Source of the DNA: Treponema putidum
GTDB lineage: Bacteria; Spirochaetota; Spirochaetia; Treponematales; Treponemataceae
Length of the DNA stretch: 64,000 bases
Direction: 5' to 3'
Assembly (NCBI RefSeq): GCF_000755145.1
Contig: NZ_CP009228.1
Location: 2,527,694-2,591,693, forward strand
Part shown: one piece after another, positions 53,869-63,500 of the stretch
Layout of the letters: every line of letters starts with the position of its first letter
Numbering within the stretch: the first letter of the stretch is position 1
The notes under the pieces: generated by a model
Database searches by the model: none
What the model was told of the DNA's origin: nothing
The model's input: only the letters and a program-made list of their open reading frames with translations
Position numbers and translations under genes: made by a program

Positions 53869-55105
53869 TTTCTTCCAATACTTTTGCATCCTTGACGGTT
53901 TGCTGAGTCGGAGTCTCATGCAATTTTAGCGGAGGCATAATAAACATATAGTCTGACATATTTGAATTTAATGCCATATACGCTTCTTCCCTTCCTTGCC
54001 TTGTCTCAAAATCATTAGGGTCTAATTTTATGCTTTCATCAAAATCATTTATCGCTTCTCGATATTTTCCCCAATTTAAATACGCTATCCCACGCATTTT
54101 ATGGATCTTCTCATCCATCGGTTTTAATTTTAATGCCTGATTAAAATCCTGTATTGCTGCTTCATATTTTGCTAAGTAAGTTAATGCCATACCACGTCCC
54201 ACATAGATATAAACGGACGGATATATTTTTTCGGCTTTTGTAAACGAATCAACCGATTCTTCATATTTTCCCATATTGTAATAAACCATCCCACAACCAA
54301 TATATGCAGCAGTAAGACGACTTTCCAATATTAACGCCTGAGTAAAATCATTGAGTGCTTTATCATATTTCTCTAAAAGATTATAGGCATTACCTCGTTC
54401 AGCATACACTTCGGCAATGTCAGCTTTAAATTCTATAGATTTTGTAAAGTCATCAATTGCCTTTTCATAATCCCCCATAACACCATACGTACGACCTCTA
54501 TTAAGATAATATGCGTCTTGCGATCCCTGCACGATCTTACCAAAATGTATTGCTGATGTATATTCTTTCAATGCTTGCTCGTATTGTCTCAGATTAAAAT
54601 AAGCAAGTCCCAAAAAATTATAAGCGTCTGCATAATATGGGTTTATTTCTATTGCTTGTGAAAAAACGAATATTGCCTGCTCATAGTTACCGAGCTCATA
54701 ATGGCAAAAACCGTACAGAACATATGCCATCATATCTTCAGACTTTCTGGGATTAGGCTCAGGGGTTAATTTTACTGCTTTTTCCAAATCTCCCAATGCC
54801 TTAGTATATGCTTTTATTCTTATATAGAGCATTCCTCTATACGTATAGGCCGGTGCATAAGAGGGATTTATTTTTATAGCGGTATTAAAACAATCCAAAG
54901 CCTTTAGACTATCTCCATTTTCGCGATATTTTTCCCCTAATTCAATCAATCGTTCCGGAGTTAGCGCCTCAAGTTGTGTAGAAAGTTTTTCCACCTTAAT
55001 TTCGTTTTGTGCATGGCTATCAGTTGTTTTACAACTTATCAAGCACAATACACCCGTAAAAATTAAAAATAAAATCTGTTTTTTTAAAACTATAGGGTCA
55101 ATCAT
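53858..55105 (-). CDS. Tetratricopeptide repeat lipoprotein
   Basis: 415 residues with a signal peptide and lipobox (FTGVLCLISCKTTDS, Cys near residue 25). About ten consecutive TPR units of 34 residues follow (for example AFTYRGMLYIRIKAYTKALGDLEKA-like segments and NFLGLAYFNLRQYEQALKEYT). It should sit on a membrane and bind proteins. It lies 19 bases after the module 3 Rhs end and may be its immunity or an accessory; helical-repeat proteins also serve as immunity proteins elsewhere in this array (SEL1 type). Its C-terminus (LEENEN) overlaps palindromic copy D. Confidence 0.8.
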   Translation of the reverse strand: MIDPIVLKKQILFLIFTGVLCLISCKTTDSHAQNEIKVEKLSTQLEALTPERLIELGEKYRENGDSLKALDCFNTAIKINPSYAPAYTYRGMLYIRIKAYTKALGDLEKAVKLTPEPNPRKSEDMMAYVLYGFCHYELGNYEQAIFVFSQAIEINPYYADAYNFLGLAYFNLRQYEQALKEYTSAIHFGKIVQGSQDAYYLNRGRTYGVMGDYEKAIDDFTKSIEFKADIAEVYAERGNAYNLLEKYDKALNDFTQALILESRLTAAYIGCGMVYYNMGKYEESVDSFTKAEKIYPSVYIYVGRGMALTYLAKYEAAIQDFNQALKLKPMDEKIHKMRGIAYLNWGKYREAINDFDESIKLDPNDFETRQGREEAYMALNSNMSDYMFIMPPLKLHETPTQQTVKDAKVLEENEN

Positions 55106-55124
55106 TTTATCTTTCTCCTTGTTT

Positions 55125-56606
55125 TTATAATTGTAATGTATATAAAAAAGAAAATTGCATATTTGGCATCGGCTTAGACGGAATCGTAAAACTGGTTAAA
55201 ATTCCAAATGAAAGAGAGTGCTTATCACCAATCGTCTTATTTAAATTTCCCGTGAGATTTATGACGAGATTAAAGCTGTCGCCAAAGCTTGGTTGAAATT
55301 GTGCAGCATACTTAAAGTTTTCACTGGAAGATAAGTTCATAGAAGCTGAAAAGTTCATCCCCATAATATCAATACCTGTTTTTTTTAAATCTATGATAGA
55401 ATCTACTAGTCCTGAATCTAAAGCAATACCAGCACAAAATCCTTCCAGCGTAAGAGTTGCAACAAAAGTCGCAAAATCTTTTTTTGCAAGATCTGCCATA
55501 TTAGTAAGTAATCCTTTTATATCGTTTGCCTTGTTAATTGCTGTTGCTTCAGTCATCAGATTATTTGGATCAGGTTTTTCAAATAAAGGAGCCAACTGTT
55601 TACCCAAATCTATAGATATTTTTATAGTTTCTTTAACAGTTTCTATATCCCTTCCATCCGGATCTACATATTTAATCGGATTATTCCCCGCATAGTGGTA
55701 CACGTGCAGATTGACTGTATTAAACACCCCGCCCATGCCAGGCAGGTTTTCATTGTGCTTTTTCGCCTCATCGTCAATGGGCGCTTTAGGAATGTACTCA
55801 CCCAACGCCGGATCTCCGCTCAGCCACCTCGAATATTTCGGATCTAAATACCGCGCTCCATAGTAATACAGTCCTGTTTCCTCATCTAATTCCTTTCCCG
55901 TAAACCTAAACGGTAACTTATCGATTCCGGGAGCAGTCTCCTCTATCCAGAGTTCCCCATACGGCGTATACTCAATATGCTCATACTGCTCACCCTTAGC
56001 GTTTGTTATAAACTGCGCACTCTGTAGATGGTCGGCGTGGTAGTAGTATCTTTTCTCTGTTTGTTCCGTTGTGTCTCCATTATTATCAGTGTGAGTCATA
56101 GCGGTTACTAAACGAGAGTTTCCGACAAAGATGTGTTTGCTTACTCTTAGTCCGTGTTCGTGTTCTTTTGAAAATATGCGGGCATCTCCTGCGTCGCACG
56201 GCAAAAAAGTGTCCTCGACGTATACCCTATACGCCTGCGGTACTTTTTTGCCTATCTCCTTGTATCTGCTCCACCTATTTTCAAAAGTCCTGTCAGTGGG
56301 GTTTTTTAGTAAATTTAAAAGTTTAGTCCCCGATGTTTTGCCGAATGGCAAAACTCGAAGCTCAAAGAGGCGTAAGCAGCTTTGAGCGGCGGACTGTCGA
56401 TACTTGTTTATCTTTATAATATAAAAGTAAACAAGTATCGACACCGCGCTTTTCAGGGCTCCGCTATCGCTTCGGTATCTTTCCGCAGAAATTACTGCGG
56501 AAAGATGTACAGCAAAAGCAATTTTTATAAATTGCTTTTGCTCCCTTTCAATCGCTGTCCGGGTGAGGAGATAGTTGGGCTGTACACTACAATAACTAAT
56601 CTTCAT
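55125..56606 (-). CDS. Rhs module 3: palindromic leader, short Rhs core, C-terminal domain
   Basis: One open frame of 493 codons. Residues 1-148 are translated palindromic element copy E (MKISYCSVQPNYLLTRTAIE to DAGDARIFSK). The frame passes without break into the Rhs core at EHEHGLRVSKHIFVGNSRLV, through FTGKELDEETGLYYYGARYLD and HVYHYAGNNPIKYVDPDGR (about 310). The C-terminal about 180 residues (DIETVKETIKISIDLGKQLA, then GMNFSASMNLSSSENFKYAA and strand-like repeats to FLYTLQL) are not recognised. The core is far shorter than in a complete Rhs protein, so secretion signals are absent; it may be a silent donor or be expressed through the leader. Confidence 0.75.
   Translation of the reverse strand: MKISYCSVQPNYLLTRTAIEREQKQFIKIAFAVHLSAVISAERYRSDSGALKSAVSILVYFYIIKINKYRQSAAQSCLRLFELRVLPFGKTSGTKLLNLLKNPTDRTFENRWSRYKEIGKKVPQAYRVYVEDTFLPCDAGDARIFSKEHEHGLRVSKHIFVGNSRLVTAMTHTDNNGDTTEQTEKRYYYHADHLQSAQFITNAKGEQYEHIEYTPYGELWIEETAPGIDKLPFRFTGKELDEETGLYYYGARYLDPKYSRWLSGDPALGEYIPKAPIDDEAKKHNENLPGMGGVFNTVNLHVYHYAGNNPIKYVDPDGRDIETVKETIKISIDLGKQLAPLFEKPDPNNLMTEATAINKANDIKGLLTNMADLAKKDFATFVATLTLEGFCAGIALDSGLVDSIIDLKKTGIDIMGMNFSASMNLSSSENFKYAAQFQPSFGDSFNLVINLTGNLNKTIGDKHSLSFGILTSFTIPSKPMPNMQFSFLYTLQL
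56164..56606 (-). repeat. Palindromic element, copy E (full length)
   Basis: 443 bp, open in frame on the reverse strand and fused to the Rhs core. Stems: GGCAAAAAAGT/ACTTTTTTGCC (56211-56251); TTTTGAAAATA/TATTTTCAAAA enclosing that stem; TGTCGATACTTGTTTA/TAAACAAGTATCGACA (56396-56444); CTTTCCGCAG/CTGCGGAAAG; and AGCAAAAGCAATTT/AAATTGCTTTTGCT. The ATG overlaps the stop of the upstream lipoprotein gene. Confidence 0.8.
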
Positions 56607-57225
56607 TTTTTTCTTCTTCAGTTTTTTCCCTTATAACTATATAACTAGAATTACTAAGGAACTCTCTTTTAAAAAATTTTTTATATTTTTGATCGATGTC
56701 AATTTCTTTCTTCAAATTAAATACGGTAAAGTATATATTTTTCTCATTCAAAATATCTTTTTTGGTATATAACAATTCTTTACCACTTTCATTAGGTACA
56801 ATCTTATACACATTCATTTCAATAAATACAGTATCTAATGCTTTAATAATTTTATCCATATCTATAAATTCTTTACCATCTTCATCTCGTGAAATAGAAA
56901 TACCAAAGCCCATACTAGGCAGAATATCCAAACTACCGGCTTTACTAGCTAAGCTGGTAAACTCTGAAGGTTTTAGGACTATCGGAGCCAATGCTACAGA
57001 AAGACCAAAAGTAGAACTAGTTTCTTCTTCCTTTTTTAAAAACATCATCCCATTGTATTGAACTTTAACATCATAGAATTTATCACTTGATACCTGATAT
57101 ATAGTTTTTACTTCCACTAAAATATGGTCATCAGTTGCATTAAGTATATAAAGCCTAGCACTAGCAAGACATGATGTTAAACTCATCGTTATTACGGCTA
57201 TACATATTATGTATATTTTTCTCAT
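56596..57225 (-). CDS. Hypothetical lipoprotein of module 2
   Basis: 209 residues with signal peptide and lipobox (AVITMSLTSCLASA, Cys about 19). The body is mixed alpha/beta, the tail very acidic (REKTEEEKNED). It follows the small membrane gene by 21 bases. It may be a second immunity protein or accessory for module 2. The last bases (AATGAAGATTAG) contain the ATG of palindromic copy E. No family was recognised. Confidence 0.65.
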   Translation of the reverse strand: MRKIYIICIAVITMSLTSCLASARLYILNATDDHILVEVKTIYQVSSDKFYDVKVQYNGMMFLKKEEETSSTFGLSVALAPIVLKPSEFTSLASKAGSLDILPSMGFGISISRDEDGKEFIDMDKIIKALDTVFIEMNVYKIVPNESGKELLYTKKDILNEKNIYFTVFNLKKEIDIDQKYKKFFKREFLSNSSYIVIREKTEEEKNED

Positions 57226-57246
57226 ACAGCACTCCTTATTTAGTAT

Positions 57247-57465
57247 TTAGAATAAAATTATTAGAATAATGCTCCCTATGGTTCCCAAAATCAACCACAT
57301 AAAGAAAAACCACCCTAAAAAAATATTTATCTTTCGTAGTTTTTCATTATTTTTATACTTTTCATTAAGATGTTTAAAACCACTTGATAAAAAATATAAT
57401 AACAATCTAATTTGTACTATAACTCCTAAACCAAGCAATATTTTATCAAATAAAAACTCATTCAT
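57247..57465 (-). CDS. 72-residue membrane protein, likely immunity of module 2
   Basis: Two membrane helices (ILLGLGVIVQIRLLLYFL and FLGWFFFMWLILGTIGSIILIIL) around a short basic loop. Its start overlaps the stop of the module 2 Rhs end by four bases, giving tight coupling to the toxin. A two-helix inner-membrane protein is the expected antidote for a pore-forming or membrane-active toxin, which fits the helical C-terminus of module 2. Inferred from position and topology. Confidence 0.65.
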   Translation of the reverse strand: MNEFLFDKILLGLGVIVQIRLLLYFLSSGFKHLNEKYKNNEKLRKINIFLGWFFFMWLILGTIGSIILIILF

Positions 57466-59408
57466 CTTCTTTTCCTATTTATCATCAGTTTTTCTTTATA
57501 TTTTGAATACTCCTCACCAACACTTGCCTCGATAGGCATAAATATAGATTTTATATCTTCTTGTATACTATTTTTATTAACACCCGATACTCGTGTTAAA
57601 CCATGCGCAAATAAACCAAAACCTAACAACAAAGAATCTTTTACCCATGGCATTTCTGCTGTTGGAGGAGCTTTAGATACAATATATATAGTTCCAGCAA
57701 CTATTCCAATGCCAATAAACATTTCTACTATACCATATAAAATATTTTTATTTGTATTATTAGTACTTTTATTTTTATCAGGAGTATCATAACCAGAAGA
57801 TAATATATTTCCGTCAATACTCTCAGTTGTTAGTATATTTTCTACAAGTTCATTATTTTGTTTATGCTTTCCATTAGAATCAGTTTTCTTCCCAACTACT
57901 TCACCTGGTTGTAGTGTACGAGGGTCTCTATCAAAACCAGATTTCTCTTTCCAATCATCTCCATATAAACCATATAATGTATCTCCTTTTTCTGCAATGT
58001 AGGTTCCGTCCCCATTATTAATCCACATTCCATTTGGATCTATATATTTAATCGGGTTATTTCCGCCATAATGGTATACATTAAAGTTTACCGTATTATA
58101 TATACCGCCTTCACCTACAGAAGAACCAGCCATATAATCATTTAACGCCGGATCCCCACTCAACCATCTACTATACTTCGGATCCAAGTACCGCGCTCCA
58201 TAATAATACAATCCTGTTTCCTCATCCAGCTCTTTCCCCGTAAACCTAAACGGTAACTTATCTATCCCCGGTGCAGTCTCTTCTATCCATAACTCTCCGT
58301 AAGGTGTATACTCTATATGTTCGTACTGTTCTCCTCTGGCATTTGTTATAAACTGTGCACTTTGCAGGTGGTCTGCGTGGTAGTAGTAACGTTTTTCAGT
58401 TTGTTCCGTTGTGTCTCCATTATTATCAGCGTGAGTCATAGCAGTTACTAACCGCGAGTTTCCGACAAAGATGTGTTTGCTTACTCTAAGCCCATGTTCG
58501 TGATTAGGTTCATGGGCAACTTGGTGTACCGAGTAGAAATTGTTAAAGTATAAAGTTTCGCTATTTGATTGCTGTGTAAACTTTAAGGCTCTCCGTCCGT
58601 CATCTCCGTAGCGGTATATTACTGTGTTTAACTTATCGTCTGATTTTATCAAGAGATTTCTTTCGTTCCATGTGTAGTCCCGTCGATAGCCTCCTGTAGG
58701 TGTAGTACTTGTTGTGCCTACTTCTAGGTTTGCAGGATCATCTTCAGGGGGTTCTAGGTCAAAGCCGTAATCTACTCCGTATACGTCATGTTCTGCAAAG
58801 TAGGAGTAGGTAAACGTAAACTCTTCCTTTTCTGTAAAGGGGCCGTCTTTTTCGGCCGTTATGTTGCCGTTTGCGTCGTAGCGATAGTATCGGGTTCCGG
58901 CTCTTATTAAGCGGTGGGCGTATTTACTGTCATATTCATAATCCAGTTCATAGTTTAATTTTGTGTCATCACTGCTTATTGAGCCGCCTTGAATGTTCGT
59001 AGTACTGCTCTTATTCGTCATATTCCCTATTATGTCGAAAGCAAATGTTTGTCTGTATTTATTTGTGTGTAAGGGATTTGAAGGATGCGGGTTATCGGGG
59101 TTAGGGTTTATTCCTCCGTATTGTTTGTGCGTTCCTTCGGCTTTTATAAGTTGATAGAGGGCATCGTAGCTGTAGCTTTGACTTGTTTCATATTTGCTTG
59201 AAGTATTTATATACCCTTCTACATTACCTACGGCATCAAAGTTATAGTTTATTTTTTGGAATACCAAATTCTTATCTTTGTTTTCTGTCTTTATGTCTTT
59301 TAACCAACGCCGTGCAGGGTCATAGTTGTATCTTGTTTCTACTCCGTTTCCGTATTTGATGTAGACTCTTTGCGCATGTTCGTCATTTTTTTGAAAATAT
59401 GCGGGCAA
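57462..59408 (-). CDS. Rhs module 2: Rhs core part with LysM-like and transmembrane C-terminus
   Basis: The core starts near 59385 (DEHAQRVYIKYGNGVETRYNYDP) and runs about 460 residues with YD repeats to HVYHYGGNNPIKYIDPNG. The C-terminal about 190 residues begin GDGTYIAEKGDTLYGLYGDDWKE, a LysM-like segment. A Gly-rich hydrophobic stretch ILYGIVEMFIGIGIVAGTIYIV and an end SKYKEKLMINRKRR follow. The frame carries a short N-terminal extension from palindromic copy F (MPAYFQKN), but the main frame of copy F ends one codon early, so the module has no clear start of its own. Possible membrane-acting toxin end; unproven. Confidence 0.75.
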   Translation of the reverse strand: MPAYFQKNDEHAQRVYIKYGNGVETRYNYDPARRWLKDIKTENKDKNLVFQKINYNFDAVGNVEGYINTSSKYETSQSYSYDALYQLIKAEGTHKQYGGINPNPDNPHPSNPLHTNKYRQTFAFDIIGNMTNKSSTTNIQGGSISSDDTKLNYELDYEYDSKYAHRLIRAGTRYYRYDANGNITAEKDGPFTEKEEFTFTYSYFAEHDVYGVDYGFDLEPPEDDPANLEVGTTSTTPTGGYRRDYTWNERNLLIKSDDKLNTVIYRYGDDGRRALKFTQQSNSETLYFNNFYSVHQVAHEPNHEHGLRVSKHIFVGNSRLVTAMTHADNNGDTTEQTEKRYYYHADHLQSAQFITNARGEQYEHIEYTPYGELWIEETAPGIDKLPFRFTGKELDEETGLYYYGARYLDPKYSRWLSGDPALNDYMAGSSVGEGGIYNTVNFNVYHYGGNNPIKYIDPNGMWINNGDGTYIAEKGDTLYGLYGDDWKEKSGFDRDPRTLQPGEVVGKKTDSNGKHKQNNELVENILTTESIDGNILSSGYDTPDKNKSTNNTNKNILYGIVEMFIGIGIVAGTIYIVSKAPPTAEMPWVKDSLLLGFGLFAHGLTRVSGVNKNSIQEDIKSIFMPIEASVGEEYSKYKEKLMINRKRR

Positions 59409-59814
59409 TTACTGCGTCGCACGGCAAAAAAGTGTCCTCGACGTATACCCGATACGCCTGCGGTACTTTTTTGCCTAACTCCTTGTACTTACCTCGCCTA
59501 TTTTCAAAAGCCATTGTTTTTCCGCTTCCTACCATAAGCGGAAAAACCTCCGATAAGATGCTTTTATTTAATAATAACTTTCTTTTGGCGGACTGCTGAC
59601 ACTTGTGTATTATCATAATTATGTAAAAGTACATAAGTGTCAGCACCGCGCTTTCCGCTACAATCTTTTTGCTGCATTTGTCTTCACGGGCAAGGCTCTT
59701 CCCTCCGGTCAGAGCTTGCTTTTTGATTAAACAAACCGCAAAAAGGATTTTCGCTTCAATAGCTATCCGAAAGAGGAGATAGTTAAAATGTTTTAATAAA
59801 TAGCTAATGTTCAT
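59388..59814 (-). repeat. Palindromic element, copy F (full length, out of frame with the core)
   Basis: 427 bp; reverse-strand frame MNISYLLKHFNYLLFRIAIE to AYRVYVEDTFLPCDAVIARIFSKK, then a stop at a run of seven A where copies E and G continue. Stems: GGCAAAAAAGT/ACTTTTTTGCC, TTTTTCCGCTT/AAGCGGAAAAA, and GCTGACACTTGTGTA/TACATAAGTGTCAGC (one wobble). TTTTGAAAATA and TATTTTCAAAA frame the lower part. The ATG overlaps the end of the SEL1 gene. Confidence 0.8.
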
Positions 59815-60523
59815 TTTCTTCTATTTGTTTTAACAATTGCTGTGCTTCTTTACTTGCATTAAATACCGCTTTTTTTATCCAAAATAGCCCCCTTGTTTTA
59901 CTATCTTTATCATCTTTTGCCAGAAGATATTTACCATATTCATATTGACACTTTTTATTGCCATTTTGTGCCCCTATCTGCAGCCAATACCAAGCACTTT
60001 CATCATTCTTATAGGTATAATATTGATATAAATAAAAAGGTGCATGTTTTCCACCATTCAAAGAAAACTCTTTAAACTCTTGCAATGTTTTATCGGAAAT
60101 ATGATAAGATAGTAAATCATCTCCTCTTTGCACATAGGTGACAGTTGTAGGATACATATCTTTAATTTTTTCTTCAGAAAATTTACATAATTCATAAAAT
60201 TCAAGAAAGCCGAAAGAATTAAATTTCATAATAGCACAATAAATACTTAAATTGGACAATTCAATACTATCATTATAAACAGCAATATATATCTTCTTTT
60301 TTTCATTTCTAATTTGGAGAATTTTTATTTCTACTTTTATTTTAAATTCAACAGTTTTATCCCGTTCATAGTCAAAATGATAGTCTAAAAAGTCAGTCTT
60401 TAGTCTATCTATCATATGATATGTATTTTCAAATTCATTTATATCAACAATATCAATCTCTAAACAATAAATATTAATAAGATATAAAAATATTATGCTA
60501 AAACTAAATAATTGTTTTTTCAC
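59804..60523 (-). CDS. SEL1-repeat exported protein, likely immunity of module 1
   Basis: 239 residues: a signal peptide (KKQLFSFSIIFLYLINIYCLE), a mixed domain with strands, and two SEL1-like repeats at the C-terminus (SAWYWLQIGAQNGNKKCQYEYGKYLL and RGLFWIKKAVFNASKEAQQLLKQ). It begins four bases after the module 1 Rhs stop, the classic immunity position. SEL1 repeats are used as immunity proteins in several polymorphic toxin systems. Its end (ENEH, then TAG) overlaps the ATG of copy F. Confidence 0.7.
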   Translation of the reverse strand: MKKQLFSFSIIFLYLINIYCLEIDIVDINEFENTYHMIDRLKTDFLDYHFDYERDKTVEFKIKVEIKILQIRNEKKKIYIAVYNDSIELSNLSIYCAIMKFNSFGFLEFYELCKFSEEKIKDMYPTTVTYVQRGDDLLSYHISDKTLQEFKEFSLNGGKHAPFYLYQYYTYKNDESAWYWLQIGAQNGNKKCQYEYGKYLLAKDDKDSKTRGLFWIKKAVFNASKEAQQLLKQIEENEH

Positions 60524-60527
60524 TTTA

Positions 60528-63500
60528 TCACTTCCTTTTATCTCTAAGTTCCGATAAAATTATTTTAACTTGATTTTTAGCACTTATTTCTCTCGGACGA
60601 TCTTTATAAGGTAATTTATTTTCCTCTCGAGCAATTTTATTCCATTTTTCTGAACCAACTTTTGTTATGTCAGATGCATGCACCACCTCTTCCGCTATAA
60701 TATCTACTAAGGGTAAATCTTTATTATATACACGATCTAGATCTATATTAATATTAATAGCCATTACCATATCAGTAGTAGCTTGCATTTTTTTATTCAC
60801 ACGATTACCTTTATTATCAAGCGTTTCTATATCCGCTTCAAATATCACCGGAGAATCATTTGTAACAGTATTCCCAGCATATTTCCCTAAATCAGTAGTA
60901 ATAGTTACTAAAATTTTTTGACCATTAGGTGCTTTTTCAGCCAGTAAATTGTCATAATGTTTTTTAAATGTAGGACTATCATTATATAATTTATCTATTA
61001 TAGATTTAATTTCAGAATCGATTTCTGCCCACACACTTCTCCCATCCGGATCCACATACTTTACCGGATTATTCCCCGCATAATGATAAACGTGAAGATT
61101 TACGGTATTAAACACTCCGCCCATTCCGGGTAAGTTCTCGTTGTGCTTTTTGGCTTCGTCATTTACCGGCGCTTGCGGTATGTAATCATTTAACGCCGGG
61201 TCTCCCGATAACCACCTACTATATTTCGGATCCAAGTACCTCGCTCCATAGTAGTATAAACCAGTCTCTTCATCCAGTTCTTTTCCCGTAAACCTAAACG
61301 GCAGTTTATCAATTCCCGGTGCAGTCTCTTCAATCCAGAGTTCACCGTATGGTGTATACTCTATATGTTCATATTGTTCGCCTTTAGGATTTGTTATAAA
61401 CTGTGCACTCTGTAAATGGTCTGCATGATAATAATATCTTTTTTCGGTTTGTTCCGTTGTGTCGCCGTTATTATCAGCGTGAGTCATAGCAGTTACTAAC
61501 CGCGAGTTTCCAACAAAGATGTGTTTGCTTACTCTTAGTCCGTGCTCGTGGTTGGGCTCATGGGCAACTTGATGTACCGAGTAGAAATTGTTAAAGTATA
61601 AAGTTTCGCTATTTGATTGCTGTGTAAATTTTAAGGCTCTCTGTCCGTCATCTCCGTAGCGGTATATCACTGTGTTTAACTTATCGTCTGATTTTATCAA
61701 GAGATTTCTTTCGTTCCATGTGTAGTCCCGTCGATAGCCTCCTTGTATTCCGCCTCCTGTGGTTGTGCCTCCACTTTCTAGGTTTGCAGGGTCATCTTCA
61801 GGGGGTTCTAGGTCAAAGCCGTAATCTACTCCGTATACGTCATGTTCTGCAAAGTAGGAATAGGTAAATGTAAAATCTTCTTTGTCGCTGAACTTTCCGT
61901 CTTTTTCTGCAGTGATGTTGCCGTTGGCGTCGTAGCGGTAATAGCGGGTTCCGGCTCTTATTAAGCGGTGGGCGTATTTACTGTCATATTCATAATCCAG
62001 TTCATAGTTTAGTTTTGTGTCATCCGTAGTTCCTATTGAGCCTCCTGAGATGTTCGTAGTACTGCTCTTATTCGTCATATTCCCTATTATGTCGAAGGCA
62101 AAGGTTTGTCTGTATTTATTTGTGTGTAAGGGATTTGACGGGTGAGGGTTATCGGGGTTAGGGTTTATTCCTCCGTATTGTTTGTGCGTTCCTTCGGCTT
62201 TTATAAGTTGGTACAAATTGTCATAACTGTAGCTTTGGCTTGTTTCATACTTACTAGCCGTGTTTATGTATCCTTCTACATTGCCTACTGCATCAAAGTT
62301 ATAGTTTATTTTTTGGAATACCAAATTCTTATCTTTGTTTTCTGTCTTGATGTCTTTTAGCCAACGCCGTGCAGGGTCATAGTTGTATCTTGTTTCTACT
62401 CCGTTTCCGTATTTGATGTAAACTCTTTGACCGTGTTCATCGTATAAGATATTGTCTACATACCTATAGGTTTCTATTCCTTTTTTACCTATAACTCCTT
62501 TTAATTGTCCGCCCTTGTCGTAACTGTAGCTTAACACTTCTCCGTCGGGGTAGCTTATGCTTTGCATTCGGCCTAAGTAATCGGCTTCATAGTTAAACAC
62601 GGCAGTTACGGGCTTTTGAAATTCTCTTCCCCTCTTTATTGTCCGTGTTTCTACCTTTACTTCGTTTAGTAGGCCGTAGCTGTACATTGTCTCTCCTGTC
62701 TCATCTTTTTTGCGGATTACCTCTCCCGCTCCTTTTTCTCCCGGTACTCCGTACTCATATTCTACATCTTCACTAAAAGGATAGTCTATTTTTATGATTC
62801 TGTCCAGTCCGTCGTATTCATATTTTATTGACGCTAATTTTGATCTTAATACGGAGTCGTTTTCATACTCCAAGCGGCCCTTATCGTCATAGTTCCATTC
62901 TTTTCTTCCCATATCAAGGCTTTCTAAACTTATGCGCCTTCCGAGCATGTCATAGTTTACTGCCAAAAGGTTGTCCTTTGCGTCGTAGGCTTTTAACATT
63001 TCTCCTAATACCGAATATTCGTATCGGGCTTTGGTTAGTAAGGTATTGTTTTTATCACGTCTTTCTACTTCTTTTATGTTTCCTCTTATATCTTTTTTAC
63101 TGATGTTTATGTTTTCCAATGGGTCGGTTGTTTTTGTTATTTGAAGCGAAGCGTCTATCGAGTATTCATTTCTTTGTGTGTGTCCGTCAGGCAAAACCGT
63201 TAATATGTTTCGGTCTATGTCGTCATACTCGTATTTTGTTCCGTTTCTTATCGTTGTAAAATTATTTAGTTCGTAAAAAGATTCAAGGGCTTCATAAGAG
63301 TTTTTATTTACCAGTTCTTGTTCTAAGTTCCCTCCGTAAAAGAAGGGCATTCCTTCTTCCGTCTTTCGTCCTGCCTTGTCGTAGTTGATTACACTTGAGA
63401 TGTTCCAGCCCGTTTGGGTTGTGTTCTCTGTTCCGTCAATGTACACTTCTCCTTCTTTGGCCGTGTAGCTTATGCGTCCTAAGCCGTCATGGATTACCTC

